Shown here one piece after another: positions 17,463-26,956 of a stretch of DNA of 64,000 bases. The DNA is from DASQZT01 sp963728965 (GTDB taxonomy: Bacteria; Acidobacteriota; Terriglobia; Bryobacterales; Bryobacteraceae). The stretch lies in contig CAVSMH010000003.1 of assembly GCA_963728965.1 (NCBI GenBank), forward strand, positions 105,509-169,508, written 5' to 3'. The notes below the pieces were generated by a model. That model was not told the origin of the DNA, did no database searches, and worked only from the letters and a program-made list of their open reading frames with translations. The first letter of the stretch is position 1. The number at the start of each line of letters is the position of its first letter. A program made the translations under genes and the position numbers.

Positions 17463-19073
17463 TCAGGCCGTGGGGCGGCCAGCGACCTGCCGGAGACCAC
17501 GGTTTTCGATTTCGGCCTGCCGCATGCGGAACTTCTGCACCTTCCCGCTGAGCGTCATCGGATAGGCGTCGACAAAACGGATGTGTTGCGGCACCTTGAA
17601 ATACGCCAGTTTTTCCCGGCAGTAGGCGCGGATCTCTTCTTCTTCGGCGCTCAGTCCGGGCTTGAGGCGGATCCAGGCGACGACGGTCTCGCCCAGGCGC
17701 TCGTCGGGAATGCCGATCACCTGGACGTCGGAGATTTTGGGATGGGTGTGCAGGAACTCTTCGATCTCGCGGGGGTAGATGTTTTCGCCGCCGCGAATGA
17801 TCATATCGCGGGCGCGCCCGGTGATTTTGAAATAGCCATCGGGGCGCATCACGGCAAGGTCGCCGGTGTGCAGCCAACCGTCGGCATCGATGGCGCCGGC
17901 GGTGGCTTCGGGTTCGCCGTCGTAACCTTTCATGACCATGTAACCGCGCGCGAGCAACTCGCCCTGTTCGCCGACGGGGAGGGTCTCGCCGGCGGGGCCG
18001 GCGATGCGCACTTCGGTTTCGGGGAGCGGGCAGCCGACCGTGGTGCAGCGCGTCTCGAGATCGTCATCGACGCGCGACATGGTGATGATGGGGGTGCTTT
18101 CGGTCTGCCCGTAGCCTACCAGCATCTGGGCACAGTGCATCTCGCTGACCACGCGCTTCATGATTTCGATGGGACACGGCGAGCCGGCCATGACGCCGGT
18201 GCGCAGAGCGGGAAAACGGAAGCGTGAAAAGGCTTCATGCTGCAATTCGGCGATGAACATGGCGGGGACGCCGTAGATGGCGGTGGCGCGCTCGTCGTCG
18301 ACGGCCTGGAGGGTGGCGAGAGCATCGAACGTGGCGGCGGGAAAAAGGGACGCCGCGCCGGAGACGGCGGCGGTCATGGTGCCGATGACCGAGCCGAAGC
18401 AGTGAAAGAGCGGCACTGGAATGGCGATGCGGTCCTCGGCGGTGAGTTGCAGGTAGGCGGCGATGAAACGGCCGTTGTTGACCAGATTGAGGTGGGTCAA
18501 CAGGACGCCTTTGGGCATACCGGTGGTACCCGAGGTGTACTGGATGTTGGCAGGGGCTTCGGGATCGGGGTGAGCGACGACGCCATCGGGCGGGCGGAGG
18601 AAGGCGGTCCACTGGGGCGAATCGAGGTAGACGACGTGTTGGAGCGCCACGGGCAGGCCGGCGCGCGATTCTTCGAGAATGGCCCGGTAGTCGGAGCGCC
18701 GGTCCTGCTCGCGGAGGAAGAGGGCGCGCATGCCGGACTTGCGGAGGACGAAAGACAACTCGTGGGAGCGGTAGGCGGGATTGACATTCACGAGCACCAT
18801 ACCGGCGAGGGCGCAGCCGAACTGGAGCATGGCCCATTCGGCGCAGTTGGTGGCCCAGACGCCGACACGGTCGCCGGACGCCAGACCGAGGGCGCGAAGG
18901 CCGGCGGCGACGGAATGGGCGGCGGCGGCATACTCGGCCCAGGTCAGGCGCAGGTTCTGATGGCGGCTGGAGACGGCGAGGCGGTCGGGGAAGCGTGCCG
19001 CGGTCTCCAGAAAAGCATCGCCGATGGTCTGGCGCGCGATGGCGCCCCTTGGGCCGCGCGCGTAACTGTCCAT
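17463..19073 (-). CDS. AMP-binding acyl-CoA synthetase
   Basis: A 536-aa ANL-superfamily ligase that activates a carboxylic acid with ATP and transfers it to CoA. The P-loop YTSGTTGMPKG lies near residue 178. The adenylate-binding GYGQTESTP and the hinge motifs GWLHTGDLAVM and KITGRARDMIIRGGENIYP are all present, as is the catalytic lysine region LSGKVQKFRMR at the C-terminus. The GRARDMIIRGGENIYPREIEEFL stretch is typical of medium/long-chain fatty acyl-CoA synthetases. It stands alone, with no beta-oxidation neighbours; the substrate is probably a fatty acid but is not proven. Confidence 0.92.
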   Translation of the reverse strand: MDSYARGPRGAIARQTIGDAFLETAARFPDRLAVSSRHQNLRLTWAEYAAAAHSVAAGLRALGLASGDRVGVWATNCAEWAMLQFGCALAGMVLVNVNPAYRSHELSFVLRKSGMRALFLREQDRRSDYRAILEESRAGLPVALQHVVYLDSPQWTAFLRPPDGVVAHPDPEAPANIQYTSGTTGMPKGVLLTHLNLVNNGRFIAAYLQLTAEDRIAIPVPLFHCFGSVIGTMTAAVSGAASLFPAATFDALATLQAVDDERATAIYGVPAMFIAELQHEAFSRFRFPALRTGVMAGSPCPIEIMKRVVSEMHCAQMLVGYGQTESTPIITMSRVDDDLETRCTTVGCPLPETEVRIAGPAGETLPVGEQGELLARGYMVMKGYDGEPEATAGAIDADGWLHTGDLAVMRPDGYFKITGRARDMIIRGGENIYPREIEEFLHTHPKISDVQVIGIPDERLGETVVAWIRLKPGLSAEEEEIRAYCREKLAYFKVPQHIRFVDAYPMTLSGKVQKFRMRQAEIENRGLRQVAGRPTA

Positions 19074-19219
19074 AAGCCCCTCCTGTTCGGGGCAACTGTA
19101 TCACATGGGGGGCGGGGCGAGTCGGCGGTGGGCCGGCACAGTGGGGCCGGCGGGGTGCGACGTGGACTTGATCGGAACGGACGACGCACAGTCCGCCATG
19201 CCCGCGAGGTAGGACGGGC

Positions 19220-19507
19220 TCAGTTGCACACGGCCGGCGCCGTGGCGGGCAGGGCATGCCAACTCACACCGGCAAGGCCGGTGGAGTCGGTGTAAGGGGC
19301 CGAGATGGAAGGAGCGCCCGGTACCAGGGGGTGGCGAGGAGCAAGGTGGACGGCATCGCCGTTTTCGGCGGTCCAGCGGCCGTTGCGGACGCGGAATACG
19401 GCGATATCGTCCCAATTCCGGACGGCGACGCGAAGCGTGCGGCCGGCAGCGTGTAAAACAATGCCCTCGACGGTGAAACCGGGCGGGAATGAGATGGCGA
19501 TGTGCAT
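19220..19507 (-). CDS. Small 95-aa hypothetical protein
   Basis: Starts at ATG 19507 with a weak CGGAG ribosome-binding site. The first 55 residues have the alternating pattern of a compact beta-protein (FTVEGIVLHAAGRTLRVAVRNWDD, VFRVRNGRWTAENGDAVHL). The C-terminus is low complexity. No family was recognised. It is on the same strand as the molybdopterin operon upstream. Confidence 0.5.
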   Translation of the reverse strand: MHIAISFPPGFTVEGIVLHAAGRTLRVAVRNWDDIAVFRVRNGRWTAENGDAVHLAPRHPLVPGAPSISAPYTDSTGLAGVSWHALPATAPAVCN

Positions 19508-19636
19508 AAACTCCGTCGAAGTAGTGGGCGGAGGAGGGAATAATTATCGGTGTCAGGAGTACCAATGGGGTACTGCCGGGTATAGGACCAGTATTGGTGG
19601 AGCGAGTACGGGCTCTATCGGGCCAGGCGCTTGGGG

Positions 19637-20134
19637 TCACTTGGGCGATAGGGCGATGGTCAGGATGATGATGCCCAGTTCGCGCTGGTCAACGGCGGTG
19701 GGGGCTATGGCCTTGTCGAGCTGAAAGTCGATGCGCACGGAATCGGACTGGAGCAGCGCGGCGGAGAGGTCGCGGCGATAGGTGTAGTCTCCGGGCGCGG
19801 ACCAGGTTTCGGGAGCGAGGGGAGTGCCGGCTACGGAGGCCGAGAGTGTGACGGGGCCGAGTTTTTCGGTGACCGGCGGCGGTACGGTGAGGCGCATCTG
19901 GAGCACACCGCCGTGGGCTTTGGCGCCCGCGGGCGGGCGCAGGGCCACGGCGAAAGTGCGCGCGGTCCATCGCCAGGCGGCATTTTCGATCCCGTAGAAT
20001 CCGCTGACGAGCTGGCGTTCGGCTCGCGGATTTCCCATGTGAATGGTGGAGGCCAGGCCGTTTTCTTCGGCGGCCCGCTTGTGACGGCACCCGGCCAGTG
20101 CCAGCACGAAGAGCAGGATCCAGGTTTTGCGCAT
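19637..20134 (-). CDS. Predicted lipoprotein downstream of the molybdopterin oxidoreductase
   Basis: A 165-aa protein with a classic lipoprotein signal: MRKTWILLFVLALAGC, with the lipobox LAGC placing the acylated cysteine at residue 16. The remainder is beta-rich and contains several Pro/Trp strands (TWSAPGDYTYRRDL, SDSVRIDFQLDKAI) but no known domain. Its ATG shares one base with the TGA of the upstream molybdopterin gene (TGATG), so translation is coupled. A role as an envelope accessory of the oxidoreductase is suggested only by this coupling. Confidence 0.7.
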   Translation of the reverse strand: MRKTWILLFVLALAGCRHKRAAEENGLASTIHMGNPRAERQLVSGFYGIENAAWRWTARTFAVALRPPAGAKAHGGVLQMRLTVPPPVTEKLGPVTLSASVAGTPLAPETWSAPGDYTYRRDLSAALLQSDSVRIDFQLDKAIAPTAVDQRELGIIILTIALSPK

Positions 20135-22173
20135 CAATCTCCGATTCGTTCCACCTCTACCAGACAGCTGTAAAATGCCGGACCGCCGCCCGCATCGGTG
20201 AGCCGCTCGGAAGTGAGCGCGTTGACGTTGCGCTTTCCGGGTGCCCGCTTGCCCCACCGCACGGCCGGGGCACAGACGACGCCGGGGCGGACCGAGTCGT
20301 CCACGCGGGCGATCAGGAGGGAGGAGCCGCGGCCGTTGAACGCGCGCACCGGGTCGGCGGTGCGGATACCGCGGCTGGCGGCGTCGTGCGGATGGAGGTG
20401 CAGCGTGGCGGTTTCGAGGTCCACCGCGTCGCGATGGCCGAAGGTGGAATTCATGCTGTTGTCGTTCTTGGGCGAAATCAGCTCGAGCGGATAGGTGCGG
20501 CGCAGGTCGGCATCGCCGTGGCGCGATTCCACAGGCGGGGTGTAGTCCAGCGTTTCGGCGTGGAAATGGCACTTGCCGTCGGGCGAGCCGAAGCCCCCGC
20601 GGGCGAACGGCTGAAAGGGTTCGGGGATGCGCAGGCGGATGGAACGTTCGGAGTCGAGCTGCTCCAGGGTGATGCCTTCGAGAAACGGGTGAGCGGAATC
20701 GAGCAGCGTGCGGATCATCTCGTCTTCGGAATCGCCGAAGCAGGGATCGTCGAAACCCATGCGCGCGGCCAGCAGGCGGAACACTTCGACATTGGAGCGC
20801 GCTTCCCCGGGGACGGGTAGCGCCGGGCGCGCCAATTGCAGATAGTAGTGCCCGTAGGCGAGGTAGAGATCGGTGTGTTCGAGGAAGGTGGTGGCGGGCA
20901 GAAGAATGTCGGCATAGTCGGCGGTATCGTTCTGGAACTGCTCCAGGACGACGGTGAAGAGGTCTTCGCGCCGCAGTCCGGAAAGGACGCCATTCTGGTT
21001 GGGGGCGATGGCGGCGGGGTTGGAATTGTAAACGACCAGGGCTTTGACGGGCGGGCGGTCGAGCGTGGTGAGGGCCTGGGCGAGTTGGGTCATGTTGACC
21101 AGGCGGGCCTCGCGGCCGAGCGAACGCTGCTGGAGATCGGCGCGTTCGAGGTCCGCGCGGTTGAGGTAAAACGCCTGGGAGGTGGAGAGTTGCACGCCGC
21201 CGCCGATGTCCTGCCAGGAGCCGGTGAGCGCGGGAAGGAGGGCGATGGTGCGGACGGCCATGGCGCCACGCTCGCTGCGCTGAAGGCCGTAGTTGAGGCG
21301 GATGGCGGCGGGGCGGGTGGTGGCGTACTCGCGGGCGAGAGAGGCGATGTCTTCGGCGGAGATGCCGGTGAGCGCGGCGGCGCGCTGGGGAGTCCAGGGA
21401 CGGACGCGGTCGCGGAGAGCCGCGAAGCCGTCGGTGTAGCGCTCGACGTAGGCGGCGTCGTAGAGGTCGTCGAAGACGATGACGTGCATCATGGCCAGGG
21501 CGAGGGCGGCGTCGCTGCCGGGATGGATGAAGTAGTGGCGGTCGGACGCGGCGCAGGTGCGGTTGCGGTGGGGATCGATGGTGTAGAGTTTGGCGCCCTG
21601 GCGGCGGGCCTCCATGACGAAGGGCCAGAGGTGGACGTTGGTGCCGAGGATGTTGGCGCCCCAGGCGAGGATCAGGCGGGAATGGCGGAACTGCTCGGGT
21701 TCGGTGGAGTAGCGGATGCCGAGTGCCTGGGTCATCCCGGCCATGCCGGCGGTGGAGCAGATGGTGCGGTCGAGGCGGGAGGCGCCGAGGCGATGAAAGA
21801 ACCGGCGGTCCATGCCGGAGCCGTTGAGCAGGCCCATGGTGCCGGCGTAGCTGTAGGGCAGCACGGCTTCGGGGCCGAATTCGCGGGCAACGGACTGCAG
21901 GCGGTCGGCGATGGTATCGAGGGCGGCATCCCAGGAGACACGTTCGAAGCAGCCTTCGCCCTTGGCGCCGATGCGGCGCTGGGGATAGAGCAGGCGGGCG
22001 GGCGAGTATTCGCGCTCGAGGTATTGCGCCACTTTGCCGCAGAGAAAGCCGCGGGTGACGGGATGCGCGGGGTCGCCGCGCAGGCGGGTACCGCGCCCGT
22101 TTTCCACGGTGACCTGGAGGGCGCAGCAATCGGGACAATCGAGGGCACAGACAGAGCGCCGGATTTCAGACAT
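20134..22173 (-). CDS. Molybdopterin-dependent oxidoreductase (formate dehydrogenase/DMSO reductase family)
   Basis: A 679-aa catalytic subunit. The N-terminal iron-sulfur motif uses C9, C13, C16 or C17, and C45. Molybdopterin domains follow, with the family segments WDAALDTIADRL, GANILGTNVH, YNSNPAAIAPN and DTADYADILLPATTFLEHTD. The C-terminal dinucleotide-binding domain (NSTFGHRDAV, HPHDAASRGI) is complete. There is no Tat signal, so the enzyme is probably cytoplasmic. No electron-transfer or membrane-anchor subunit is adjacent, only a coupled lipoprotein. The exact substrate cannot be set from sequence; formate dehydrogenase-like or assimilatory-type activity is possible. Confidence 0.9.
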   Translation of the reverse strand: MSEIRRSVCALDCPDCCALQVTVENGRGTRLRGDPAHPVTRGFLCGKVAQYLEREYSPARLLYPQRRIGAKGEGCFERVSWDAALDTIADRLQSVAREFGPEAVLPYSYAGTMGLLNGSGMDRRFFHRLGASRLDRTICSTAGMAGMTQALGIRYSTEPEQFRHSRLILAWGANILGTNVHLWPFVMEARRQGAKLYTIDPHRNRTCAASDRHYFIHPGSDAALALAMMHVIVFDDLYDAAYVERYTDGFAALRDRVRPWTPQRAAALTGISAEDIASLAREYATTRPAAIRLNYGLQRSERGAMAVRTIALLPALTGSWQDIGGGVQLSTSQAFYLNRADLERADLQQRSLGREARLVNMTQLAQALTTLDRPPVKALVVYNSNPAAIAPNQNGVLSGLRREDLFTVVLEQFQNDTADYADILLPATTFLEHTDLYLAYGHYYLQLARPALPVPGEARSNVEVFRLLAARMGFDDPCFGDSEDEMIRTLLDSAHPFLEGITLEQLDSERSIRLRIPEPFQPFARGGFGSPDGKCHFHAETLDYTPPVESRHGDADLRRTYPLELISPKNDNSMNSTFGHRDAVDLETATLHLHPHDAASRGIRTADPVRAFNGRGSSLLIARVDDSVRPGVVCAPAVRWGKRAPGKRNVNALTSERLTDAGGGPAFYSCLVEVERIGD

Positions 22174-22196
22174 TTGAAGGAATTATACCGTGGCCA

Positions 22197-23390
22197 TCAG
22201 GCGGCAACGGACTCGGCCATGGCGGCGATTTCGGCGCCGATGGCGAGGGACGCGGTGGCGGCGGGACTGGGCGCGTTGAGGACGTGGAGGGCGTTGGGGC
22301 GGGAGATGAAGCGGAAGTCCTGGACGAGGTCGCCCTGCGGGGAAATGGCCTGGGCGCGGACGCCGGAGCCGCCGGTGGAGAGGTCGTCGGGGCGGATTTC
22401 GGGCACCAGGCGCTGGAGGGAGCGGCAGAAGAGCTCGCGGCTGAAGGAGCGGCGCAGCTCGAACCAGGCCATGCCGGGGTAGCGTTTCAGAAAGCGCCAG
22501 AAGCCGCGGTAGGTAAGGGCGTCGAAGAGATCGCGAGGGTTGCAATCGGTGGCGCGGTAGCCTTCGCGGGCGAAGGCCAGGACGGCGTTCGGTCCGGCTT
22601 CGATGCCGCCGTGAATGAGGCGGGTAAAATGGACGCCCAGGAAGGGAAAGCGCGGGTCGGGCACGGGGTAGATGAGGTGGCGGACGAGGTCCTGGCGGCC
22701 GGGGCGTATCTTATAGTATTCGCCGCGGAAGGGGAGGATGCGGAGGTCGCGGCGTTCGCCGGAGAGGGCGGCCACGCGGTCGGAGTGGAGGCCGGCGCAG
22801 GTGATCAGGAAATCGCCCTGGAATTCGCCGGCGGGGGTTTCGGCGATCCAGGCGGGGCGCAGGCGGGTGACGCGGGCGCCGGTGACGACGCGGGTGCCGT
22901 GGCAGTGGAGTTTGGCGACGAGGGCGGCGCAGACCCGAGGATAGTCGACGATGCCTTCCTGCGGGACACGAAGGGCGGCCACGCCGCCGGCGTGCGGCTC
23001 GATTTCGCGCATCTGGTCGCGGGAGAGCCAGCGGAGGCCCTGGAGGCCGTTGGCGGCGCCGCGTTCCTGGAGATCGCGGAGGCGGGGGACTTCGGTTTCA
23101 TCGGCGGCGACGACGAGTTTGCCGCAGATCTCGTGGGGGACGCCGTTCTCCTGGCAGAACTGCACCATCTGTTGGATGCCGGTGACGGCCAGGCGGGCCT
23201 TGGCGGACCCGGGCTTGTAGTAGAGGCCGCAGTGCAGGACGCCGCTGTTGTGGCCGGTCTGGTGGCGGCCCACGGCGGGCTCCTTTTCGAGAAGGGTGAT
23301 GCGGCAGCCGGGGAAGCGCTCCCCCAGGCGCCAGGCGGTGGCCAATCCGACGATGCCGCCGCCCACGATGAGAACGCGGCGGGAATTCAC
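22197..23390 (-). CDS. lhgO: L-2-hydroxyglutarate oxidase LhgO
   Basis: A 397-aa FAD-dependent oxidase that converts L-2-hydroxyglutarate to 2-oxoglutarate, a metabolite-repair reaction. The FAD-binding GGGIVGLATAWRL motif is at residues 10-22. The family-typical blocks follow: GRHQTGHNSGVLHCGLYYKPGS (read in two parts), the FRGEYYKI segment and GVHFTRLIHGGIEAGPNAV. Length and domain order match LhgO. It lies 23 bp upstream of the molybdopterin gene on the same strand, so the two could be co-transcribed. Confidence 0.93.
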   Translation of the reverse strand: MNSRRVLIVGGGIVGLATAWRLGERFPGCRITLLEKEPAVGRHQTGHNSGVLHCGLYYKPGSAKARLAVTGIQQMVQFCQENGVPHEICGKLVVAADETEVPRLRDLQERGAANGLQGLRWLSRDQMREIEPHAGGVAALRVPQEGIVDYPRVCAALVAKLHCHGTRVVTGARVTRLRPAWIAETPAGEFQGDFLITCAGLHSDRVAALSGERRDLRILPFRGEYYKIRPGRQDLVRHLIYPVPDPRFPFLGVHFTRLIHGGIEAGPNAVLAFAREGYRATDCNPRDLFDALTYRGFWRFLKRYPGMAWFELRRSFSRELFCRSLQRLVPEIRPDDLSTGGSGVRAQAISPQGDLVQDFRFISRPNALHVLNAPSPAATASLAIGAEIAAMAESVAA

Positions 23391-23755
23391 GATGCTGGGC
23401 CTACCAGTGTAACTCGCCGCGCATTTCCGGCGGAGGTGGCGTGCGGATTCATGACGATGTCGAGACGCTGGAGGGATGGGCCTAAAAAGTTATGGCCCCG
23501 AGCTGGGTAACTCGGGGCCTGCACTCAGAGAGTGGCGGTGGGAGGGGACTCACCGCCTGGGATGCTGTCTGTGTTGAATTGATAGTAGCAGTTTAAGAGC
23601 TTCTTGTCTAGTATTTTACAAAAATATTTTAGAATTTTTTTGGGTGGGGCCCCCCGGGGGGATCCCCGGAGGGCGGGGGGGGACGGCGGCGCGACACAAC
23701 GGCACAAGATGGGGGCACAATGGGAGGGTTCGGACAAAACTCCAAGGAGATGCTT
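23391..23755 (+). promoter_or_regulatory. Structured leader region between lhgO and the fucosidase gene
   Basis: The divergent region contains two tandem hairpins. A perfect 9-bp stem pairs GGCCCCGAG (23494-23502) with CTCGGGGCC (23511-23519). A 7-bp stem pairs GGCGGTG (23534-23540) with CACCGCC (23551-23557). They are followed by a strikingly AT-rich run near 23580-23640 (promoter-like) and a G/C-only stretch around 23645-23660. Whether it is a leader RNA, a small RNA or a terminator pair is not decided. Confidence 0.45.
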
Positions 23756-25120
23756 GTGTCCCACGTTTGCGGTAACGGTTGGCTGGCTTTGCTGGCACTG
23801 GGCTTGGGGGCGGCGGCGCAGGAATTGCCGAAACCGCTCCCGGCACCGGCTTCCCAGGATGCGAAGATGCAGTGGTTCCGGGAGGCAAAGTTCGGCCTTT
23901 TCATTCACTGGGGGCTGTACGCGATTCCGGCCGGTGAGTGGAAGGGACAGCCGATCGCGGGGATCGGCGAGTGGATCATGAACCGCGCCAAGATCCCGGT
24001 GAAGGAGTACGAGCAGCTCGCCGGACACTTCAATCCGGTGAAGTTCAATGCCGAGGAATGGGTGCGGATGGCCGAAGATGCCGGGATGAAGTACATCGTG
24101 ATCACCAGCAAGCATCACGACGGGTTCGCCATGTACCATTCGGCGGTGAGCAAGTACAACATCTGGGACGCGACCCCGTTTCACCGCGATCCGCTGCGCG
24201 AACTGGCGGCGGCGTGCGCGCGGCACCACATCCGGTTCGGCTTCTACTATTCGCAGGCGCAGGACTGGCACGAGCCGAACGGGGCCGGAAACACCTGGGA
24301 TTTCGGACCGGACGACCGCAAGGATTTCGACCAGTACCTGCGCGGAAAGGCCGAGCCGCAGGTGAAGGAACTGCTGAGCAACTACGGCCCAGTGTGCCTG
24401 ATCTGGTTCGATACGCCGCGCATGATGAATGTAGGCGAGCGGGCGCAGCGGTTCATCGACATCGTGCACCAGCTTCAGCCGGCCACCCTGATCGACGGGC
24501 GGCTGGGGTCGGCCGGCGATTACCGGTCGATGGGCGACAATGCCATTCCCAACAGCGTGGTGGAGGGCGACTGGGAAGTACCGGCGACGTTGAACCACAC
24601 GTGGGGCTACAAGAAGGACGACAACGACTGGAAGACACCCGACGACCTGCTGTTCAAGCTGGTGGACATTGTCAGCAAGGGCGGCAATTACCTGTTGAAT
24701 GTGGGACCGACTTCCGAAGGTGTGATTCCGCAGCCGAGCCAGGACAACCTGCGCGCGGTGGGGCGGTGGCTGAAGGTGAACGGAGAAGCCATCTACGGCG
24801 CCAGGCCGACGCCGTTCGGCAAGGAGTTGGGGGCGGTGGACAACAGCCGCCAGGACAAGCGCGGGAACCCGCTGTTCGTGCCGGCGACGGCGTGGCGCTC
24901 GACGACCAAACCGGGCAAGCTGTTCATCCATCTGTTCGAGTGGCCGGCGGGGACGTTCGAGCTGAACCAGGTGAATGGCAAGGTGAGCAAAGCGTACCTG
25001 CTGGCGGACACGCGGCGGCGGGCGCTGAAGGTAACGCAGGCGGGCGACCGAGTCAGCGTGGCGCTGAGCGAAAAGCAGCCGGGACCGGGCCCCACCGTGC
25101 TGGTGCTGGAGACACATTGA
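23756..25120 (+). CDS. Alpha-L-fucosidase, GH29, exported
   Basis: A glycoside hydrolase that releases L-fucose from glycans. An N-terminal signal peptide (about residues 8-24 of the chosen start, ending AAAQ) points to the periplasm or outside. GH29 hallmarks are present: KFGLFIHWGLYAIPAGEW, the KHHDGFAMYHS block, and VCLIWFDTPRM, containing the aspartate at the position of the family nucleophile. A C-terminal beta domain follows. GTG 23756 is preferred because AAGGAG lies 6 bp upstream; ATG 23750 or 23720 are alternatives. No other fucose genes are nearby. Confidence 0.9.
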   Translation: MSHVCGNGWLALLALGLGAAAQELPKPLPAPASQDAKMQWFREAKFGLFIHWGLYAIPAGEWKGQPIAGIGEWIMNRAKIPVKEYEQLAGHFNPVKFNAEEWVRMAEDAGMKYIVITSKHHDGFAMYHSAVSKYNIWDATPFHRDPLRELAAACARHHIRFGFYYSQAQDWHEPNGAGNTWDFGPDDRKDFDQYLRGKAEPQVKELLSNYGPVCLIWFDTPRMMNVGERAQRFIDIVHQLQPATLIDGRLGSAGDYRSMGDNAIPNSVVEGDWEVPATLNHTWGYKKDDNDWKTPDDLLFKLVDIVSKGGNYLLNVGPTSEGVIPQPSQDNLRAVGRWLKVNGEAIYGARPTPFGKELGAVDNSRQDKRGNPLFVPATAWRSTTKPGKLFIHLFEWPAGTFELNQVNGKVSKAYLLADTRRRALKVTQAGDRVSVALSEKQPGPGPTVLVLETH

Positions 25121-25165
25121 CGCGCCAGGCGGTCGGGTCCACTGCGATAAGATAAAGGATTCCTC

Positions 25166-25981
25166 ATGGCCAAATCCTTACAAGAACTTCAAGAGATTGC
25201 CAAGCGCATCCGCCGCGAGATTATCCAGATGACGGGCGCCGCGAAATCGGGCCATCCCGGCGGGTCGCTCTCGGCCGTCGAGGTGCTCGTGGAACTGTTC
25301 TTTAACCGCATGCGGATCGACCCGAAGAACCCCAAGTGGCCGGATCGGGACCGGTTCATTCTGTCCAAGGGGCACGCGGCGCCGGTGCTTTACGCGGCGA
25401 TGGCGGAGGCGGGATACACGCCGATCGACCAGTTGAACACGCTGCGCAAGCTGGGCTCGATCTACCAGGGGCATCCGGACGTGCGGTACATCCCGTCGCT
25501 CGAGGCTTCCACGGGTTCGCTGGGCGAGGGGCTTTCCCTGGCGCTCGGGATGGGGATTGCGGCGCGCCTGGACGGGCGGCCGTACCGGACGTACGTGCTG
25601 CTCGGGGATGGCGAGATTCAGGAAGGGCAGATCTGGGAAGCGGCGATGGCCGGCGCCTTCCACAAGATCGACAACGTGGTGGCGATCGTGGATTACAACG
25701 GCATCCAGCTCGACGGGTTTGTGAAGGACATCATGGAAGTGGCGCCCCTGGCCGATAAATGGCGGGCGTTCGGATGGCACACCATCGAGCTCAACGGAAA
25801 CGACCTCACGGAGGTCCACAAGGCCCTGGAGGAGGCGGAAGCCACCAAGGGTAAGCCCACCTGCCTGGTGGCGCATACGATCAAGGGCAAGGGCGTGTCG
25901 TTCATGGAGAACAATCCCAAATTCCACGGAGTGGCGCCCACCGCCGAGGAAGTGAAACTGGCGTTACAGGAGCTGCAATAA
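25166..25981 (+). CDS. Transketolase, N-terminal (thiamine diphosphate) subunit
   Basis: A 271-aa subunit of a split transketolase, which moves two-carbon ketol units between sugar phosphates in the pentose phosphate pathway. The ThDP-binding GDGEIQEGQIWEAAM motif ends in the conserved VAIVDYNGIQLDG segment. The N-terminal catalytic histidines lie in SGHPGGSLS and SKGHAAP. The C-terminal half is encoded by the next gene, 2 bp away, a common arrangement in many bacteria. An AAGGA ribosome-binding site precedes the ATG. Confidence 0.94.
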   Translation: MAKSLQELQEIAKRIRREIIQMTGAAKSGHPGGSLSAVEVLVELFFNRMRIDPKNPKWPDRDRFILSKGHAAPVLYAAMAEAGYTPIDQLNTLRKLGSIYQGHPDVRYIPSLEASTGSLGEGLSLALGMGIAARLDGRPYRTYVLLGDGEIQEGQIWEAAMAGAFHKIDNVVAIVDYNGIQLDGFVKDIMEVAPLADKWRAFGWHTIELNGNDLTEVHKALEEAEATKGKPTCLVAHTIKGKGVSFMENNPKFHGVAPTAEEVKLALQELQ

Positions 25982-25983
25982 TC

Positions 25984-26949
25984 ATGCCCACACGGACGAA
26001 ATTCGAAATCAAACCGGGACCGGCCACGCGCGAGGCATTCGGCCGGGCACTGGTGGAACTGGGCCGCGAAAACAAGGACATCGTGGTGTGCGACGCGGAT
26101 CTCTCCAAATCCACGATGACCACCTATTTCGCCAAGGAGTTTCCGGAGCGGTTCATCTCCTGCGGCATTGCCGAAGCGGACATGGTGGGGATTGGAGCGG
26201 GGCTGGCATACGCCGGTAAGATCCCGTTCGTCTCCAGTTTCTCGGCGTTCGTGATGAACAAGGGCTTCGAGCAGCTTCGCGCGTGCGCGGCGTATCCGCA
26301 CGTGAACCTGAAAGTGGTGGGCACGCACAGCGGCATCTCGATCGGCGAGGACGGGCCGTCGCAGATGAGCATCGAAGAGATCGGGCTGGCCTGTTCGCTG
26401 GCCGGGTTCGTGGTGATCGCACCGGCCGACGAAGCCTCGACGAAGGCGCTGGTACGCGCCGCCGCGGCGTACGTGGGCCCGGTGTTCATCCGCACGGGCA
26501 GGCCGAAATCGCCGATCATCTACAACGGCGACCAGAAGTTCGAGATCGGCAAAGCGATCCAGCTCACCGACGGAAAAGACGTGACGATTTTCGCGAGCGG
26601 ACTGCTGGTTGCGCAGTCACTGTTGGCGGCGGACACGCTCGAAGGGGAAGGGATCGCGACCCGGGTGGTGGACCTGCACACGGCCAAGCCGATCGACCGG
26701 GAGGCGATCGGGCAGGCGGCGGTGGAGACGGGCGCCATTGTGGTAGCCGAAGAACACCTGGTGGACACCGGGTTGGGGGTGCGGGTGGCGCAGGTGGTGG
26801 GCGAAACCCAGCCGTGCCCGATGGAGTTTGTGGGCATCCACGACCGCTACGCGGAGTCGGGGCAAACCGACGAACTGATGGACAAGTACGGGCTGGTGGC
26901 CCGCGATGTGGCCGCGGCGGTCCGCAAAGTCGTCGGACGAAAGCGATAA
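25984..26949 (+). CDS. Transketolase, C-terminal subunit
   Basis: A 321-aa partner of the preceding gene: a pyrimidine-binding domain (residues about 10-170, with FISCGIAEADMVGIGAGLA) and a transketolase C-terminal domain (GKDVTIFASGLLVAQSLLAA onward). The catalytic glutamate of the pyrimidine domain lies in the GIAEADM segment. It starts 2 bp after the N-terminal subunit stop, so the two are one operon. The family also includes DXS-like and E1-beta-like proteins, but the pairing argues for transketolase. Confidence 0.93.
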   Translation: MPTRTKFEIKPGPATREAFGRALVELGRENKDIVVCDADLSKSTMTTYFAKEFPERFISCGIAEADMVGIGAGLAYAGKIPFVSSFSAFVMNKGFEQLRACAAYPHVNLKVVGTHSGISIGEDGPSQMSIEEIGLACSLAGFVVIAPADEASTKALVRAAAAYVGPVFIRTGRPKSPIIYNGDQKFEIGKAIQLTDGKDVTIFASGLLVAQSLLAADTLEGEGIATRVVDLHTAKPIDREAIGQAAVETGAIVVAEEHLVDTGLGVRVAQVVGETQPCPMEFVGIHDRYAESGQTDELMDKYGLVARDVAAAVRKVVGRKR

Positions 26950-26956
26950 TAGATCG

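Noticed and set aside
20836..22482. A 548-codon plus-strand frame opposite the molybdopterin gene
   Set aside because: It is a Gly/Ala/Glu-rich shadow of a clearly recognised enzyme gene on the other strand.
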